From: Streptomyces aureocirculatus
GTDB taxonomy: Bacteria > Actinomycetota > Actinomycetes > Streptomycetales > Streptomycetaceae
Direction of reading: 5' to 3'
NCBI RefSeq assembly: GCF_000720475.1
Contig: NZ_JOAP01000017.1
Location: forward strand, 55,858-119,857
DNA length: 64,000 nucleotides
How positions within the stretch are numbered: the first letter of the stretch is position 1; every line of letters begins with the position of its first letter. Shown here one piece after another: positions 35,180 to 44,293 of this stretch. A program made the translations under genes and the position numbers. Below the pieces are notes generated by a model. That model worked only from the letters and a program-made list of their open reading frames with translations, was not told the origin of the DNA and searched no databases.

Positions 35180-38100
35180 CTAGCAGTACCGCATCTTCCA
35201 GCTCATCCCGCAGGTGAGCGTGCCGGTCCACGCGTTGCCCGCGTAGTTCCACGCCGTCCTGCGGTACGAGAACCGCTTGGCGTGCCGGCCCCGGCCCGCC
35301 GCGCGCTTGCCGCCCCGGGCGAAGCCCTTGCTGGACTTCCACCAGGAGCCCGCGGCGAAGCGGCCCGCGCCGACGCCGACCGCGGTCCAGGCCGCGGACT
35401 TCGCCGTCGACCGCCAGTACTTCTTCGTCCGCCACTTGCCGCGGCGGCCGTCCGCGGCCGACGTCACGGCGAACACCGCGACACTGGCGACCGCGCAGGT
35501 ACCGGCGGAGGCGACGATGCACGCCGCCGTCGCGCCGTAACCGGCGTACGTGCGCCAGTTCTTGCGGACGTGGCGGCCCGCCCGCTTCAGACCGCGCTTG
35601 ATCTTCTTCCACCACTTGCCGTCGAGGTCGAAGCGGTTGACGGGGTCGCCGCCCACGTACTCGTAGGCGTTGTTGCCGCCGCCGTACACGGGGTCGACGG
35701 ACAGGAAACGGCCCGTCGCCGGGTTGTACAGGCGCACGCCCATCAGCGTCAGACCGGTGAGGGTCTCCGCGGAGCGCTGCTTGCCGCCCAGCCAGTTGTA
35801 GCGGGTGGCCGCCTGCCCGGCGCGCGGGTTGCCGTACTCGTCGGAGTCGAGGGCGACCGGAGCCTTGCCCTTGTCCAGGGGCAGTTGCAGGGCCACGTCG
35901 CCGTGCACGGTGGTGAGCTGCAGGACCGTGTTGCCGCTCTTGTCCGTGGTGGCGGCCAGGTCGCCGGAGGCGGAGTCCACCATTCGGGTCAGGGCGCCGG
36001 AGGCGGTGTCCTCCACGATCCAGCGGGGGTTGTCGCCGTCGCTGTCGTAGTGGTTGACCTTGGACTGCTCCTTGGTCCAGGTGCTGCCGGAGCCCGACTC
36101 GACCGTCCATGAGCGGAACCGCAGGGCGGCGTCCAGGTTCCAGGTCTGCCGCTTGCCGTCGGCGCTCTGGCGGTGCACCAGGTCGTTGGCGTAGTAGCCG
36201 AGGGTGCCGTTGCCGGGGGCCGCGGTGGTGCGGCCGAAGGCGTCGTAGGCGTAACCGGTGTCGGTGACGCGGTCGGCGCTGTCGTAGGTGTGCTTGGCGG
36301 TGGAGCCTCCCGAGGTGGGGCAGTCGGCACCGGGGGTGCCGGCGGCGGTGGTCAGCGAGGTGCGGTTGGCACGCTTGTCGAAGGCGTAGGTGCGCCGGGT
36401 GCACACCGTCTCGGCGGTGTCCTCCACGGTCGTCAGACGCCCGGTGGCGTCGTAGCGGTAGCGCTGGTCGGACCAGCCCGCGTGCCCGGTGACCTGGCCG
36501 TGGACCGACTCGGTCACGCTGTCGGAGTGGACGGTGGTGCCGTCGCTGTCCCGCGTGTACGTACGGTCCGTCGTCGCGCCGGTGGTGTCCTCGGTCTGGG
36601 TGAGGGTGTAGCCGCCCGGCAGCTTCTCACTCGCCACCGAGCCGTCGGCGTCGTACGTGGCCTGGAACGTGCCCGCGACGGAGTCGGTGGTCTTCGTGGC
36701 CAGGCCCCGGGGTTCGGCCGCGGTGTCGTAGGTGTAGGTGACCGTGGAGGGGACCGTGTCGGACACCTTCACCGGGCGGTTCAGGAGGTCGTACTCGGTG
36801 GTGGTGGTTCCTCCGTCGGCGTCGGTGTAGGCGATCTGGCGGCCCAGCTTGTCGTACGTCTTGGTGATGCTGCCGCCGGTGGGCGACGTCGTCCGCACCG
36901 CCTGGCCGGTGGCCGGGTCGTACTCGGTGGTGGACTCCGGGACCTTCTCGCCGGTGCCGCCGGTCACGGCTACCTTGGTCTGGCGGCCCGCGTCGTCGTA
37001 GGACGTGGTGGTGGTGCGGGTCACGCCGTTCGCGGTCTCGGTGACCTTCGCGGGGCTGCCCCACCAGTCGTACTCGGTGGTGGTCGTCGGCAGTTCCTTC
37101 GGCTGGGTGCCGCCACCGGTGATGTCGCCGCCGGGCGAGACGGAGCAGACCAGGTCGGCCCACTCCGGGCGGCCCGCGCAGCGCCCGCTGCCGGTCGCCG
37201 ACCAGTACGTGGTCACGCGGGTACCCGCGTCCGTGCCGTTCGCGTCGGGGAGGAGCTGCCTGACCACGCGGCCCTGGGCGTCGTACTCGGTGCTCGTGGT
37301 GAGCGCGAGACCGCCCGGGTCCTGGATGGTCTTGGCGGGCTGTCCCTTGGCCCAGTCGTACACCGTCTGCGTCACCCGGCTCTCGGCGAGCACACCCGGG
37401 TGCTCACGCGCCTCCGCGCCCGTCGTGACCTTGGTGACCTGGTCCTTGACCTTCGCGGTGCCGTCCGATGGCCGCCCCGCGTCGTACTCGTTGACCGTCC
37501 TGGCGCGCGCGGCCACCGACGTGCCCGCCGGGACCAGGGTGGCGCCGCCCGACTTGAGGTCAGCCGTCAGCTCGACGCGCCGCAGCGGGCCGAGCTCCTC
37601 CAGTTTGCGGGTGCCGTCGTCGTTGTACAGCGAGCGGGTGGCGAGCAGGTCGGCGCGCTCCGCCGACGTCAGTCCGGCGAGGCCCAGGTCAGCCTGCGTC
37701 GCCCGGCCCCCGGCGGTCAGGCCGAGGGCCACCGCGCGGTTGGCGGCGCTCAGTTCGCGCACCGTGTTGCCGAACCGGTCGGACTCGGTGGTGGCCAGGT
37801 GCCCGCCGGGCGTCGCCGTGTTGACCTCGCGTCCGGATACGCCCAGGTAGTGGACGTCCGCCCGCCGGTAGTCGGCGGCGGCGAGCTGGTCGCCGGAGTG
37901 CGAGGACGGCACGGCGTCCGCGGGCAGGACCGCCGTCGCGTCCGTCGGGGCGTCGAGCTGTCCCCACGCCTTCACGTCGGCGGCGCCCGCCTTGTACGGG
38001 GCCTTGGCGCCGGTCAGCGGCACGTCGTAGACGACGCTGGTGCCCGCGGTGCCCTCCTGCGTGCCGGTGGTGCCCGGCTTCAGACCGGGGCGGGACGTCT

Positions 38101-41100
38101 TCAGGAGCATCCCGGCACCGGCGGTGGCGGCGCTGCCCGCCTTGCCGTACGTGAATGTCCAGGGCAGTTCACCGGGCGGGGTGTACTTGGTGACGCGGCC
38201 CGCGCCGTCGTAGTCGTACGCGGACTTCAGGGCGGGGGTGATCGCCGGGTTCCACGCCTCGCGCAGGCGTCCTTCGGTGTCGTACGCGTAGCGCTGCACG
38301 GTCTTGGCGGTCGCCGCGTCGGCGCCCGGGGCGGTGGCCCACAGGCGCAGCTCCTTCACCTGGTGGGTGAAGTCGCCGAGGGCGTCGCCGGTGGCCGTGG
38401 TGCGGTCCGCGTACACGAACTCCAGGACGCGGCAGCCCTTGGTGGCGGGTGTCGCGGTGCAGGCGGCGGCGGACGCGGCCGACGTCGGCGCGACCACGCG
38501 CCTCGGCCGGGCCAGCTTCGTGCCGTCGACGGTCACCGACTCGGACACGACGGTCGTCGTCGAGTTGCCGAGCCCGTCCAGGAGCGTGCTGGAGACCTGC
38601 CAGGTGGTGGCGGCGGAGTCGGTGCGCGTGAACTCGGTGACGGTGCCCTCGGTGTCGGTGAGGGTGAACGAGCCGGTGACGGAGCCCTTGAGGGTCAGGT
38701 CCTCGGAACCGGTCTCCGGTATCCAGGCGTTCTTCGCCGCGTTGGCGGTGAAGTGGGTCTCCTCGCCCTCCGCGTCGACGACGGCCACGGCCGTCGCGGA
38801 GATCTTCCGCAGGTGCGAGAAGTCGGAGTCGGTCAGCTCGGCGGCGGTGCCCGCCACCCACTGCTTGCCGAAGATGGGCGCCTGGCCTTCTTGTCTCGCG
38901 CCCTTGTCGGGGGTGCGGGAGGAGGCCGTGCGCGTCACGGACAGGTCGAACGCTGAGGCGTCCGTCGCGGACAGCGTGTGATCACCGGTGAGGAGGTTCA
39001 CCGAACCGGGACCCGTCTCGGCGCTCGCGGCGTCGGCGGCGTTGCGGTCCACGACGACGGCGAGCGGCGCGCTGCTGCCCCTGGCGTCCTTCGGGCCGGT
39101 GAAGTCGGCCTTGATCTGGATGCTGCCGTCGGGGTCGACGGTGTCGGTGGCGTTCCACACCAGCTTGTCGCTGCGGCCCTCGGTGAGGGCGACGGGCCAG
39201 CCGCTGACGGCGCTGCCGCCCGCCCGGACGTCCTTGGCGGGGATTCGCTCCCAGTCGTCGGCCTCGGCGCGGCGCCACGAGAACACCACCTTGTCGAACT
39301 TCTCCCCGTCGGCCTCGGCGAGCAGCGGCAGTCGGCGCGCGGTGCGCTCACCGTCGGACGGCTGCACGAAACCGCCGGGACCGGCGTGGAAGGTGTACTC
39401 GACGGCCTCGGACTTGTTGTCGGCCTTGTCGACGGCACGGACCTGAAGGGTGTGCGTGCCGTCCTTGGGCGGCGTCACTGAGATGTTCCTCGCCGCACCC
39501 GAACCGCCCGTGGGCTCCTTCGTCCACGTCACCCCGTCCAGGGACCACTCCAGCCAGTTGTGGTCGGCGCCGGGAGGTGTGACGGTGAACGTGCCGGGCT
39601 TGCCCGCGCCCTTCACCCAGGCGTCCTTCGGATAGTCCGTGGACGTGACCTTCGTGGGCGCGGACGGCGCGGAGGTGTCGACCGTGAAGGTCTTCCACGC
39701 CGACCAGCCGTTGTTGTAGTGCGTGTTGTCGTACGGAGACGTACGGAACTTGTACGTCTTCCCGTGCGCGAGCACACCCGACGGCACGGTCACCGACGCG
39801 ACCTGCCCGGACGGCACGTACTTCGACACCAGCACGTTGCCGACCTGCTTGTCGGTGGCGGAGTCGAAGATCTGGAAGGTGCCGTTGACCTTGTCGCCGT
39901 CGGCGTCCACGAAGGTGTCGCGCAGCGTCGGCGTCAGGGTGTTGACCATGTACGCGCTGCCGTAGGAGAAGTACGGCGGGCCCGCCTCCTGCTTGGTGCC
40001 GGTGCGCGGCCGGTAGTTGTAGGTGACGCTCAGCTTGGGCGGCCGGGACGCGGCGTTCGCGGAGTTGACCCGCTTCCACTGCGCGACCGTGCCCTCGTTG
40101 GCGGCCCGCAGCCCCATGTGCCCGCGGGCGGCCTTCGCCGAGGCCCACTCCTGGACGAGGGTCGTCACGTCGGCGTTGATCCAGCCGTCGGGGGCGCCGG
40201 TGCACGCGGTGTTGCCGCGCGTCTCGGTCGACGTGGCCTTCTTCGCCGTCATGGCGGGTTGCGCGGTCCAGCGCGACGACGTGGACGCGGCCCCGGCGGA
40301 CCACACCTCCCACGGTTGCGCCTTGCAGTCCTTCTCGTTGGCGGAGTGGAAGTTCCACAGCGACAGCTTGGCGTCCAGGACGAGCGCGTCCTGCACGGGC
40401 CGGGTGTCCCAGGAGATGAACGAACGGGCCGTGCGCGGGGTGCCATTGGCGTTCTTCGTGCCCGGGTTGCCGAAGTCCAGCTCGGTGTCGGTGGACCAGT
40501 CCCTGGTCTCGCCCTGCTGGACGTAGGTGTCGAAGACGTTACCGAGGGCCGAGGTGGACGGGTCGACGGTGACCGGGTACTGCGTCTCCGGGTCGGCGAG
40601 GAACTCCGCGTCCGGCGTGACGACGAGATCGACGCCGCCCTCGGCCTCGACGGCCTTCATCGTCACCGGGGCGCGGCGGGTGTGCTCGCCGGAGACCGGG
40701 TCGACGGTCGCGTCCCACATCACGGGCGCGGGCATGACGGCGGTCTTCTTGTTCTTGCGGTCGGTGAAGGACAGGCTGCCGTCCTTGTGCTCCTCGACCT
40801 CCAGGCCCTTGGCGCGCAGCGGCAGCGTGTAGCTGTAGTCCTTCCCCTCCTCCGCCACGGGTTTCCGCTTCAGGTGCACGAACTGCTCGAAGCCGGTACG
40901 GGTCGCCTCGACGACCACGTCACCGCCGGACACCGCGTTCTCGTACGTGGCCCGGGTGCCGTCCAGCTTCGGCGCGGGCAGGGAGCCCTGCCACTGGAGG
41001 GTGATGCGCTGGTCGCCCTCGCCGAGGGTGACCAGGTCGCGGGCCGCGCCGTCCGCGCGGGCGGCCCGGTTTCCGCCCTGTTTGCCGAGTTCCAGGCCGT

Positions 41101-41560
41101 GCGGGTGGGCCTTGGGCGCCACCGAGCCGTCATCTTCCTTGACGAGGTCGAGGTCGACGTCACGCCACTGCCCGGTGTCCTCGTCCTCGAAACGGGTAGG
41201 TCCCGCGGTGAGTTCGGTGGTGAGGCTGCCGTTGGGGTTGGCCCAGGTCGTCGACGTCTGCGTACGTTCGGAGAGGGCTTCGACGCGCTTGCCGCCGAGC
41301 CGCGCGGCGACGCGTGCGGAGGGGATGTCGGCGGCGGCGGTCACGGGTCCGGGCTCGGCCTTGTCGGTGGCGGCCGGCGCGGACGGTGCCGCGGTGGCCT
41401 CCTCGGCGCCGTACAGACACGAGACGGCCATGAGGAGCGCGAGGCCGGTGGCGAGTGCCCTGGGGGCCGGGCCTTCGCCGAGTCGGCTGAGCCCGCCGAC
41501 GCGTGGTGGTCTTCGGTACCCGGTGCCCTCGGGTATCGGCACGTGTCCGTTGTGATGCAC
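35180..41560 (-). CDS. Secreted RHS/YD-repeat polymorphic toxin-like protein, 2126 aa
   Basis: The product has a signal peptide (about residues 35-57). A DNRLRE-type domain follows (YPVTVDPSTSALGNVFDTYV...), then fibronectin/Ig-like segments and a long series of RHS/YD repeats (for example ATEYDWWGSPAKVTETANG, TTEYDLLNRPVKV). The RHS core ends with YNPATGRFLSVDPVYGGG and PVNRFDLDGK, the boundary where polymorphic toxins change. The last 144 residues (about 1983-2126; DNA 35183-35614) are very basic. They contain a hydrophobic stretch (AACIVASAGTCAVASVAVF) and four cysteines, and match no toxin I recognise. The start is the GTG at 41560, with AAGGGA 6 bp before it. A two-component system lies just upstream on the same strand. 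Confidence 0.85.
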   Translation of the reverse strand: MHHNGHVPIPEGTGYRRPPRVGGLSRLGEGPAPRALATGLALLMAVSCLYGAEEATAAPSAPAATDKAEPGPVTAAADIPSARVAARLGGKRVEALSERTQTSTTWANPNGSLTTELTAGPTRFEDEDTGQWRDVDLDLVKEDDGSVAPKAHPHGLELGKQGGNRAARADGAARDLVTLGEGDQRITLQWQGSLPAPKLDGTRATYENAVSGGDVVVEATRTGFEQFVHLKRKPVAEEGKDYSYTLPLRAKGLEVEEHKDGSLSFTDRKNKKTAVMPAPVMWDATVDPVSGEHTRRAPVTMKAVEAEGGVDLVVTPDAEFLADPETQYPVTVDPSTSALGNVFDTYVQQGETRDWSTDTELDFGNPGTKNANGTPRTARSFISWDTRPVQDALVLDAKLSLWNFHSANEKDCKAQPWEVWSAGAASTSSRWTAQPAMTAKKATSTETRGNTACTGAPDGWINADVTTLVQEWASAKAARGHMGLRAANEGTVAQWKRVNSANAASRPPKLSVTYNYRPRTGTKQEAGPPYFSYGSAYMVNTLTPTLRDTFVDADGDKVNGTFQIFDSATDKQVGNVLVSKYVPSGQVASVTVPSGVLAHGKTYKFRTSPYDNTHYNNGWSAWKTFTVDTSAPSAPTKVTSTDYPKDAWVKGAGKPGTFTVTPPGADHNWLEWSLDGVTWTKEPTGGSGAARNISVTPPKDGTHTLQVRAVDKADNKSEAVEYTFHAGPGGFVQPSDGERTARRLPLLAEADGEKFDKVVFSWRRAEADDWERIPAKDVRAGGSAVSGWPVALTEGRSDKLVWNATDTVDPDGSIQIKADFTGPKDARGSSAPLAVVVDRNAADAASAETGPGSVNLLTGDHTLSATDASAFDLSVTRTASSRTPDKGARQEGQAPIFGKQWVAGTAAELTDSDFSHLRKISATAVAVVDAEGEETHFTANAAKNAWIPETGSEDLTLKGSVTGSFTLTDTEGTVTEFTRTDSAATTWQVSSTLLDGLGNSTTTVVSESVTVDGTKLARPRRVVAPTSAASAAACTATPATKGCRVLEFVYADRTTATGDALGDFTHQVKELRLWATAPGADAATAKTVQRYAYDTEGRLREAWNPAITPALKSAYDYDGAGRVTKYTPPGELPWTFTYGKAGSAATAGAGMLLKTSRPGLKPGTTGTQEGTAGTSVVYDVPLTGAKAPYKAGAADVKAWGQLDAPTDATAVLPADAVPSSHSGDQLAAADYRRADVHYLGVSGREVNTATPGGHLATTESDRFGNTVRELSAANRAVALGLTAGGRATQADLGLAGLTSAERADLLATRSLYNDDGTRKLEELGPLRRVELTADLKSGGATLVPAGTSVAARARTVNEYDAGRPSDGTAKVKDQVTKVTTGAEAREHPGVLAESRVTQTVYDWAKGQPAKTIQDPGGLALTTSTEYDAQGRVVRQLLPDANGTDAGTRVTTYWSATGSGRCAGRPEWADLVCSVSPGGDITGGGTQPKELPTTTTEYDWWGSPAKVTETANGVTRTTTTSYDDAGRQTKVAVTGGTGEKVPESTTEYDPATGQAVRTTSPTGGSITKTYDKLGRQIAYTDADGGTTTTEYDLLNRPVKVSDTVPSTVTYTYDTAAEPRGLATKTTDSVAGTFQATYDADGSVASEKLPGGYTLTQTEDTTGATTDRTYTRDSDGTTVHSDSVTESVHGQVTGHAGWSDQRYRYDATGRLTTVEDTAETVCTRRTYAFDKRANRTSLTTAAGTPGADCPTSGGSTAKHTYDSADRVTDTGYAYDAFGRTTAAPGNGTLGYYANDLVHRQSADGKRQTWNLDAALRFRSWTVESGSGSTWTKEQSKVNHYDSDGDNPRWIVEDTASGALTRMVDSASGDLAATTDKSGNTVLQLTTVHGDVALQLPLDKGKAPVALDSDEYGNPRAGQAATRYNWLGGKQRSAETLTGLTLMGVRLYNPATGRFLSVDPVYGGGNNAYEYVGGDPVNRFDLDGKWWKKIKRGLKRAGRHVRKNWRTYAGYGATAACIVASAGTCAVASVAVFAVTSAADGRRGKWRTKKYWRSTAKSAAWTAVGVGAGRFAAGSWWKSSKGFARGGKRAAGRGRHAKRFSYRRTAWNYAGNAWTGTLTCGMSWKMRYC

Positions 41561-41702
41561 GGTGGTTCCCTTGCTGTGTACGGGTGTTGTTGTGGCTGTG
41601 GGGGGGGTGTGGGGTCGGTGGCCGTGTGCGGGGTTCGCGGGCAGCACGGCATGGCCGGACGGCGGTGGTGCGTGCGTGCCGTCGGCGGTGGTCCCTCGGG
41701 CC

Positions 41703-42356
41703 CTAGGGCTCGATCAGGCCCGCCCTGATGGCGTACCGGGTCAGGGCGAGCCGGTCGCGCAGGCCCAGTTTGTGGAGCAGGTTCGCGCGGTGGCGCTCCA
41801 CGGTCTTGGCGCTGATGGTGAGCAGGTCACCGATCTCCTTGGAGGTGTGGCCCTCGGCGACGAGCTTGAGCACCTGCTCCTCGCGGTCGGTGATCGCCTT
41901 GCGGGGCAGCGCCCTGCCCTGCCGCGCGAGGTCCAGGTACCTGCGGATCAGCGTGCTCTCCGCGCCCGGGTAGAGGAACGGCTCGTTGCGCATCGCGGCC
42001 CTGCACGCGGCGACGAGGTCGCGGTCGGCGACGGACTTGAGCACGTACCCGCACGCCCCGGCCCTGAGGGCCTCGAAGAAGTACTGCTCGTTGTCGTACA
42101 TCGTCAGGATCAGGATGCGCGGCGGATCCGGAAGGCGGGACAGCTCGCGGGCCGCCTGGATCCCGGTGAGCCGCGGCATAGCGACGTCCAGGACGGCCAG
42201 GTCCACGCCCTCGCTCCGGGCCAGGTCCACGGCCTGCGCGCCGTCACCCGCCTCCGCGACGACGGTGAGATGGGGTTCGCTGTCGAGGATGAGGCGGACC
42301 CCTCGGCGTACGAGGGCGTGGTCGTCGGCGAGGAGGATCCTCACGGGGGCGGTCAC
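41703..42356 (-). CDS. NarL/LuxR-type two-component response regulator
   Basis: The 217-residue product has a receiver domain (ILLADDHALVRRGV, phospho-acceptor D57 in AVLDVAMPRL, lysine in YVLKSVADRD). The C-terminal LuxR helix-turn-helix reads ITDREEQVLKLVAEGHTSKE and ISAKTVERHRANLLHKL. It begins with a GTG that overlaps the sensor-kinase stop (GTGA), so the two are coupled. It reads toward the RHS gene, whose GTG lies 142 bp downstream of its stop. It may therefore regulate, and be partly co-transcribed with, the toxin gene. Confidence 0.92.
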   Translation of the reverse strand: MTAPVRILLADDHALVRRGVRLILDSEPHLTVVAEAGDGAQAVDLARSEGVDLAVLDVAMPRLTGIQAARELSRLPDPPRILILTMYDNEQYFFEALRAGACGYVLKSVADRDLVAACRAAMRNEPFLYPGAESTLIRRYLDLARQGRALPRKAITDREEQVLKLVAEGHTSKEIGDLLTISAKTVERHRANLLHKLGLRDRLALTRYAIRAGLIEP

Positions 42357-43567
42357 GCGGGGGCTCCTTGGGGGGTGGGGGTGCCGTTGTGAACGGTGTC
42401 TGCGGTGCCTGCGGTGCCTGCGGTGCCTGCGATGTCCGCAATGCCTGAGGTTTCTGAGGTTTCTGCGGTGCCTACGGCTTCTGAGGCGTCTGCGGTGCCT
42501 GGAACGTATGCGGCGCCCGAGGTGTACGCGGTCTCCGTGGTGCGGTCGGCCGGGGGTGCCTGCACGGGCACGCGCAGGCGTACTTCCGTGCCGCTGCCCG
42601 CCGGGCCCGCCGCCACCGTGAGGTGGGCGCCCGCCAGCAGGGCGCGCTCGCGCATGCCGCGCACCCCGGCACCCTCGGTGGCGCCCCGCATGCCGCGGCC
42701 CGCGTCGCGGACGACGAGTTCCACCGCGTCCCGCGCACACCGCAGTGTCAGCTCCGCGCGGCTGACGCCCGCGTGCCTGGCGGCGTTGGTGAGCGCTTCC
42801 TGCGCCACCCGGTAGACGACGAGTTCGGCGTCCTGCCCGAGCCGCGGCGGGTCCCCGTCGAACCGGTGCCGGACGGTGAGCCCCGACTCGCTGAACTCCC
42901 CGGCGAGCGCCCGGAGGCCGCTCACCAGGCCCAGGTCCTCCAGGACGCCGGGGCGCAGGCGCCGGGCGATGCGGCGGATCTCGTCCAGGCTGGCCCGGGT
43001 GGTCTCCTGCGCGGCGCTCAGTTCCTCGCGCAGTGGCTCGGGCGCCCGGTCGGCGGCGCGCTTCACCTGGAGGAGCACGGCGGTCAGGGTCTGCCCCACC
43101 TCGTCGTGCAGCTCGCGGGCCACCCGGCGACGCTCGGCCTCCTGGGCGGACAGGGCGCGGGCGCTGCTGGTGGCGCGCTCGCTCTCCAGGCGGTCCAGCA
43201 TGGTGTTGAAGGTGCCGATGAGCGCGGCCACCTCGCCGTGCCCGGTGACGGCGGGCCGCTTGCCGGGACGCAGCAGATCGGCGGCGGTCATGGCCCGGCT
43301 CAGCCGCTGCAAGGGAGCGAGCCCGACGCGCAGGAGCACGGCGTTGGCGACGAGCATGGCGGCCACCCCGCCGAGCACGACGAGTGCCTCACCGAAGTGG
43401 ACGGGGCTCGAGACAGTCACCATGGGGCTGAGGAGCAACAGCGCGGCAACCACGAGCACGGCGGCGTTCATCAGGAAGATCCGCCAGAACAGCGACACCG
43501 ACCTCGAACCCGAATCCAACCCCGACACCGCTTCCTCGCCCGCTTCCGTTTCTCGCCACAACCACAC
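42353..43567 (-). CDS. Two-component sensor histidine kinase (NarX-like)
   Basis: From the GTG at 43567 (GGAGG 5 bp upstream) the product has 404 residues. It has two transmembrane helices at about 28-47 and 58-80 with a very short extracytoplasmic loop, and a HAMP-like linker. The HisKA_3 phosphorylation box has H154 in RRVARELHDEVGQTL. The HATPase N and G boxes are EALTNAARHAGVS and GRGMRGATEGAGVRGMRERA. The small loop suggests intramembrane or envelope-stress sensing. The tail after the ATPase domain carries Ala/Gly/Thr repeats encoded by 9-bp repeats. Longer starts up to 43768 are possible but lack a good Shine-Dalgarno. Confidence 0.88.
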   Translation of the reverse strand: MWLWRETEAGEEAVSGLDSGSRSVSLFWRIFLMNAAVLVVAALLLLSPMVTVSSPVHFGEALVVLGGVAAMLVANAVLLRVGLAPLQRLSRAMTAADLLRPGKRPAVTGHGEVAALIGTFNTMLDRLESERATSSARALSAQEAERRRVARELHDEVGQTLTAVLLQVKRAADRAPEPLREELSAAQETTRASLDEIRRIARRLRPGVLEDLGLVSGLRALAGEFSESGLTVRHRFDGDPPRLGQDAELVVYRVAQEALTNAARHAGVSRAELTLRCARDAVELVVRDAGRGMRGATEGAGVRGMRERALLAGAHLTVAAGPAGSGTEVRLRVPVQAPPADRTTETAYTSGAAYVPGTADASEAVGTAETSETSGIADIAGTAGTAGTADTVHNGTPTPQGAPA

Positions 43568-43860
43568 CCCATCCTCCCGGACCGGACGCAAGCTGACGTA
43601 CCCCGTCGAACCGGTCCAGCTTGGACGAGGGGTCGGCCCGGATCCATCCGTGACGACACCCATTCCGGGACCGGTGTGGGCGCGGGGGCGATCGGGGCGG
43701 CCGGGATGGTCGGGACGGTCGGGACGGGCCTGGAAACGGTGTACGATCTTCACGTAACTCCGGTGCACGGCACGGGAGTCACGCGTCTGTGGTCCAAGGA
43801 AAGACGTCCATCATCCGATGGGAAATGCAGGTGCGAGGCCTGCCGGGCGCTCAATGACAC

Positions 43861-43893
43861 GAGGGGCCCTCACCGATACGGTGAGGGCCCCTC
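43861..43893. terminator. Perfect 15-bp stem terminator-like palindrome
   Basis: GAGGGGCCCTCACCG and CGGTGAGGGCCCCTC pair around a 3-nt loop. It lies between the sensor-kinase gene and the decayed fragment downstream of jetD, and could end the Wadjet transcript. The remaining bases from 43568 to 43860 show no gene. Confidence 0.7.
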
Positions 43894-43908
43894 GGTCTGT
43901 GCCGGGGT

Positions 43909-44151
43909 TCACACGCCTTCGCTCAGAAGGAGATCCGTCTCACCGGGCCCGGGCTCGGGGCGTCCCCCGATGAAGAGACCGGGGAAGTTCTCGACCGCCG
44001 ACGGCGCCCGCGGCAGGCACCGCGTCGCCCGGTGCGAACAAGTGGACGCAGGAGCCGGTATCGGAGGTGCCGGTCCTGGAGTCGTTCCTGTCGGTGGCGG
44101 CGACCGTCCACCTGGGCTTCCCCGGGCCGCCCACCACGTTCCTGGACACAA
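43909..44151 (-). pseudogene. Decayed fragment resembling a subtilase (peptidase S8) core
   Basis: One minus-strand frame (from about 44149) reads WTVAATDRNDSRTGTSDTGS and then CVHLFAPGDAVPAAG. This is the usual S8 pattern of strand, N/D-rich turn, glycine and cysteine, and APG. The frame then runs into an unrelated reading, while a second frame continues AVENFPGLFIGGRPEPG to a stop at 43909. Neither the catalytic Asp/His nor the GTSMA serine segment is present. It looks like a frameshifted leftover; family assignment rests on one short motif. The 140 bp from 44152 to jetD hold no further recognisable gene. Confidence 0.45.
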
Positions 44152-44293
44152 GGACTCCGGCGGTCGGGTCGCCGATGCGATCCTCTACCGGCGACGGAAG
44201 CGGGTCGGCGGATTCGGGGACTTCAGGCGTAGGGCGGTGTCGACGGCCGGTGCCCCCCGTCGTGAACGTGCTCGTGCCCCACAGCCATTTCCC

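Noticed and set aside
36173..38956. Long plus-strand open frame (927 codons) opposite the RHS gene
   Set aside because: It is antisense to highly conserved RHS repeats; its Gly/Arg/Val-rich translation has no motif and follows from the high GC of the real gene.
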